Part shown: positions 61,256 through 64,000 of the stretch, piece after piece
Numbering within the stretch: the stretch's first letter is position 1
Layout: every line of letters begins with the position of its first letter
Source: Kalaharituber pfeilii
Lineage: Eukaryota > Ascomycota > Pezizomycetes > Pezizales > Pezizaceae
Length of the DNA: 64,000 bases
Direction of reading: 5' to 3'
Assembly: GCA_015179045.1 (NCBI GenBank)
Contig: WHUZ01000140.1
Coordinates: forward strand, 1 to 64,000
Position numbers and translations under genes: made by a program
Notes under the pieces: generated by a model
What the model saw: the letters and a program-made list of their open reading frames with translations, nothing else
Database searches by the model: none
Told to the model about the DNA's origin: nothing

Positions 61256-63708
61256 AATATAGTAGTCACTTCCATAAAGGGAACATGCCAATTTATTGTT
61301 CTTGACGCCGGCACCTGTGGTGTCCACTTTTCAATTTCGTTCTAGTCGACTCAACTGCAGTGGGTGATCAGGTGAGAACCCACAAAGCTGCAGATTTCTT
61401 TTTCTATACTAGTATGCTTTCTTTGTTTCCTTTCTTTCCTTTACTCGTTCTTTGTTTTATTTGTGTTTTTCCTTTGTTTCTTTTCTACCCAGGTGCCTTT
61501 CACCTCGTAATTCTCCATGGCTATATGCATATACATCACTAATACTAGAAGTCCCAGTCATGGATTTCAACTAAAGCATTTTTTCTTTTGCGCTTGACCG
61601 CTTCCCGTACTCGAACCTTCTAGGTCAAGCAGTTAGTATGCCGCGAGTAAGTTGAGGAATTGGAATGACGTGGACTTGGTTGATTATTACCCTGAACCGG
61701 ATCACAGCCATGCCCTCCCTCTTCCTTTATTCATCTGTTCCTTGGCGCTTGAGGGAACGCTCCAGCGGAAATTACATGATATCAATATATCACTAAGCAT
61801 TTGACTCGTCCTCTATGTACAACTGTAATTTCCAAAAGGCTTTAGGCCCCAATGTTCTCTCTCCAACCTTCCTGTTGAATACCTAAATTACTCCTCTACA
61901 GCCTTAGGGTCAATTGCTGTTGTCTGGCTGCCCTGCAAATTATGCAGTTATACCAAGTTCGCTGCGGTGTGACTATTCATAGATACCTCTTTGCACTACA
62001 TGCATTAGGAGTTGTAATAATCCTAAATATCGACCTAGCACTGGCTCCTATACATGAAAGATATATCATTATTAAGTGACGCAATTAAGGCACTGCAAAG
62101 ACTCAGTGGCAGTAAAGTTTGAATACACCGCATTAATATTTATAAGCAAATATAATATCTTGATACCATTACCCGAAAGTGTGTCTCTTTCCAATACATA
62201 CATTCAGCATCCAGTAAAATAAATTTTCCTTCTCGACTACAAAAGAGAGAATACTTGAATGCAACCCATAGGTCTGAGCGGTCCAAAATTCCCTGGTAGA
62301 TCGCCCTAACATTATTTAGATCTCATTAACTATGCTGCTGAAATTATCAAAGGCATCCAATCCCTTAAAATTTATAGCTCCCAGGTACCCCGGATATTCA
62401 TTTTGCTGTATCCAGAGTTACATGGTATTATGTAAATCCAATTCATCCGTCAATGGTTTCGATATACTCAGGTGAAATCCATCCCATAGCTATCATTGAT
62501 TAAGTTCTAGATTTGTATTGCCACTGGTTTCCATCTTCCGGGCTTAAGATGTGGAGTTATCAATTTCACCGAGTATGTATTGAGTTCTTCATGGGATTTT
62601 TTCCTGGGATATTAATCTTCTTCTGCGACTTGTTCACATTCAACGAGCCACATTTAAACTCGGCAAAACCTCTCCGGGTAGTCACTGTCTGACTGCGGCT
62701 CTCGGTCCGCATCAGATGATAGACTTTTACGCCATGACACTGCAGTACAGGTAACATTGTAGGAGAGGTAGATCGATTGTTTCTACAGGCACATGGAAAG
62801 GCATGTGTTAAGATGCAAAACTATTGCCTCGAAATTGTGACATCTACCCAGACTAGTAACGTAAGATACATATAGGCTGGCTACCAAGTATATAGGCCAA
62901 TGGGGCGAGCCACATAATAGTTTAAATATAGGATTACTTGAGTAAAAAAAAGCAAAAGAGAAAATGGATCTGAAGTAACGAGTTGATGAGGAAATAAAAA
63001 CCAAAACTTACTAACCATTTGGGTTTTATTTGATACAGCATGACATCCACATTTTTCGTTTGTTCACTGGTCATGGCCTCTGCTAGACCATGACAATTCG
63101 CTACCTACAAAAGTCGGGATCAGAAAGAATGAGCTGAATTAGGTGCAACCCGAGAATAATATAGCATAGACCGGAACAACTCAGGCTCAATGGAAAAGAA
63201 CGTTCACAGAAAAAATCTCCCACAATACGTAAACTAATTCAATACCATCCCCTCCCTCTGCATCAGGACGTCCACCACCGCCCCCACAAAGTCCCTGAGT
63301 CAATTCGCCTCCCCTTTGTCGGTGGAGACCAGCCATTCAACTCCTCCTGTGGCACTGACTTGGTACACCATCAAATGGCACTGATGTGGCTCAAATGGTG
63401 TGGTGCCTGGGCTCAATTTGATATACCGACAAGCCGATGCATGCTGAGGTGTGACAAATCGAGCAAAAAGGCAAGTCGGTTTCTTGAAATTAGCATGACA
63501 GAGACCGGAACCTGATTTGAACTAAGATAACTGACTTGGAAACCGAGCCGAGTGCAGGCTCTAGGTGGCTCAATAGATTTCACAATTTCGAGGCAATGTT
63601 TCTGCATATTAATATACATGTTTTTCTATATGCCTGTACCAACAATCGATCTACTTTCCCACGATGTTATCGGTGCTGCAATGTCATGGTATAAAATTTT
63701 TTTGCCCG
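61256..63708. other. Non-genic region 3' of the NACHT gene
   Basis: I looked for ankyrin, WD40 or TPR units that could have belonged to the NACHT gene and saw none on the plus strand. A pyrimidine-rich stretch occupies 61417-61493. No other gene supported. Confidence 0.45.
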
Positions 63709-64000
63709 ATGTGGTCTGAAAGCCGCGGTCAAATTGTGACTGCCCCGAGAGGTTCCGTACCACAGTGCTCACCCTTGTCCCTAGCATTGTTTCTGGTAGG
63801 AATCCAGCCAGCGGTCAAGAAAGCAAGCCAAAGGACATTCGTCCGCACGTACCTGGATGACTTCCACTGCATCTTATCAGACAAATCACTACCGAGGCTG
63901 AGAAAAGCCATAAAAGCCCACCAGGCCCTCTTAGCAGCAGAAGCAGCCAAGGAACAGAACACCAAACTCGGCATCCTCAGTTGTAAGCATCATGCAGTGG
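63709..64000 (+). pseudogene. Reverse transcriptase fragment (YLDD), cut by window end
   Basis: Open frame from an ATG at 63709 to the window edge. It contains APRGSVPQCSPLSLALFLVG, matching the RT motif usually written PQGxPLSPxLF, and then TYLDDFHCILSD with the catalytic YxDD box. A helical segment (LRKAIKAHQALLAAEAAKEQ) follows. Cysteine stands where the motif normally has glycine (PQCSPLS), which may mean decay. Sequence to the left does not continue the domain in the same frame, so the copy is probably truncated or broken upstream. The wording differs from the Tad-like LINE copies in this window, so it is likely another retroelement family. Confidence 0.7.

Overview
The window looks like nuclear DNA of a filamentous ascomycete (Pezizomycotina). 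The genes have short GT-AG introns, several of only 47-79 bp. The recognisable proteins are fungal C2H2 zinc-finger regulators with long low-complexity tails and a NACHT-type NOD-like receptor. Coding density is very low and retroelements are frequent, which would suit a truffle-like Pezizomycete, but that placement is inference.

Layout: 1-9.6 kb has no gene I can support, but holds a hAT-type MITE (183-466) and a very small poly(A) insertion (1910-1970). At 9.7-15.3 kb two tandem minus-strand C2H2 genes share an intron at the same codon and phase inside their first finger, so they look like paralogues. 15.3-34.2 kb is almost empty: one weak 59-aa gene candidate, a 90-bp Tc1/mariner-type MITE, and simple repeats. 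34.2-46.5 kb is a retroelement cluster. It holds decayed Tad-like LINE copies (gag-like zinc knuckle, endonuclease, reverse transcriptase, RNase H pieces), three 5'-truncated LINE insertions sharing one 3' hairpin tail, and several insertions carrying a second, shorter 3' tail. A frameshifted gene of a restriction-endonuclease-like fungal family (43.3-44.4 kb) lies between two LINE copies. At 48.0-52.9 kb is a large minus-strand C2H2 gene (1,592 aa model) with a long GC-rich leader. At 58.2-61.3 kb is an eight-exon NACHT gene (879 aa model). The right edge enters another reverse transcriptase with a YLDD motif.

How the parts relate: the zinc-finger proteins are probable nuclear regulators and the NACHT protein a probable cytoplasmic sensor of non-self or damage. 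The rest is mobile DNA. The most unusual signal is a set of four insertions whose unique part is only about 36-64 bp. Each is flanked by a perfect 8-15 bp target-site duplication and each begins at nearly the same base (CCCTGCCAT). Their tail resembles the LINE tail, suggesting a minute non-autonomous retroposon, or unusually uniform truncation by LINE machinery.

All exon models were built by eye from splice signals, reading-frame continuity and family resemblance. No alignment or expression data were available.
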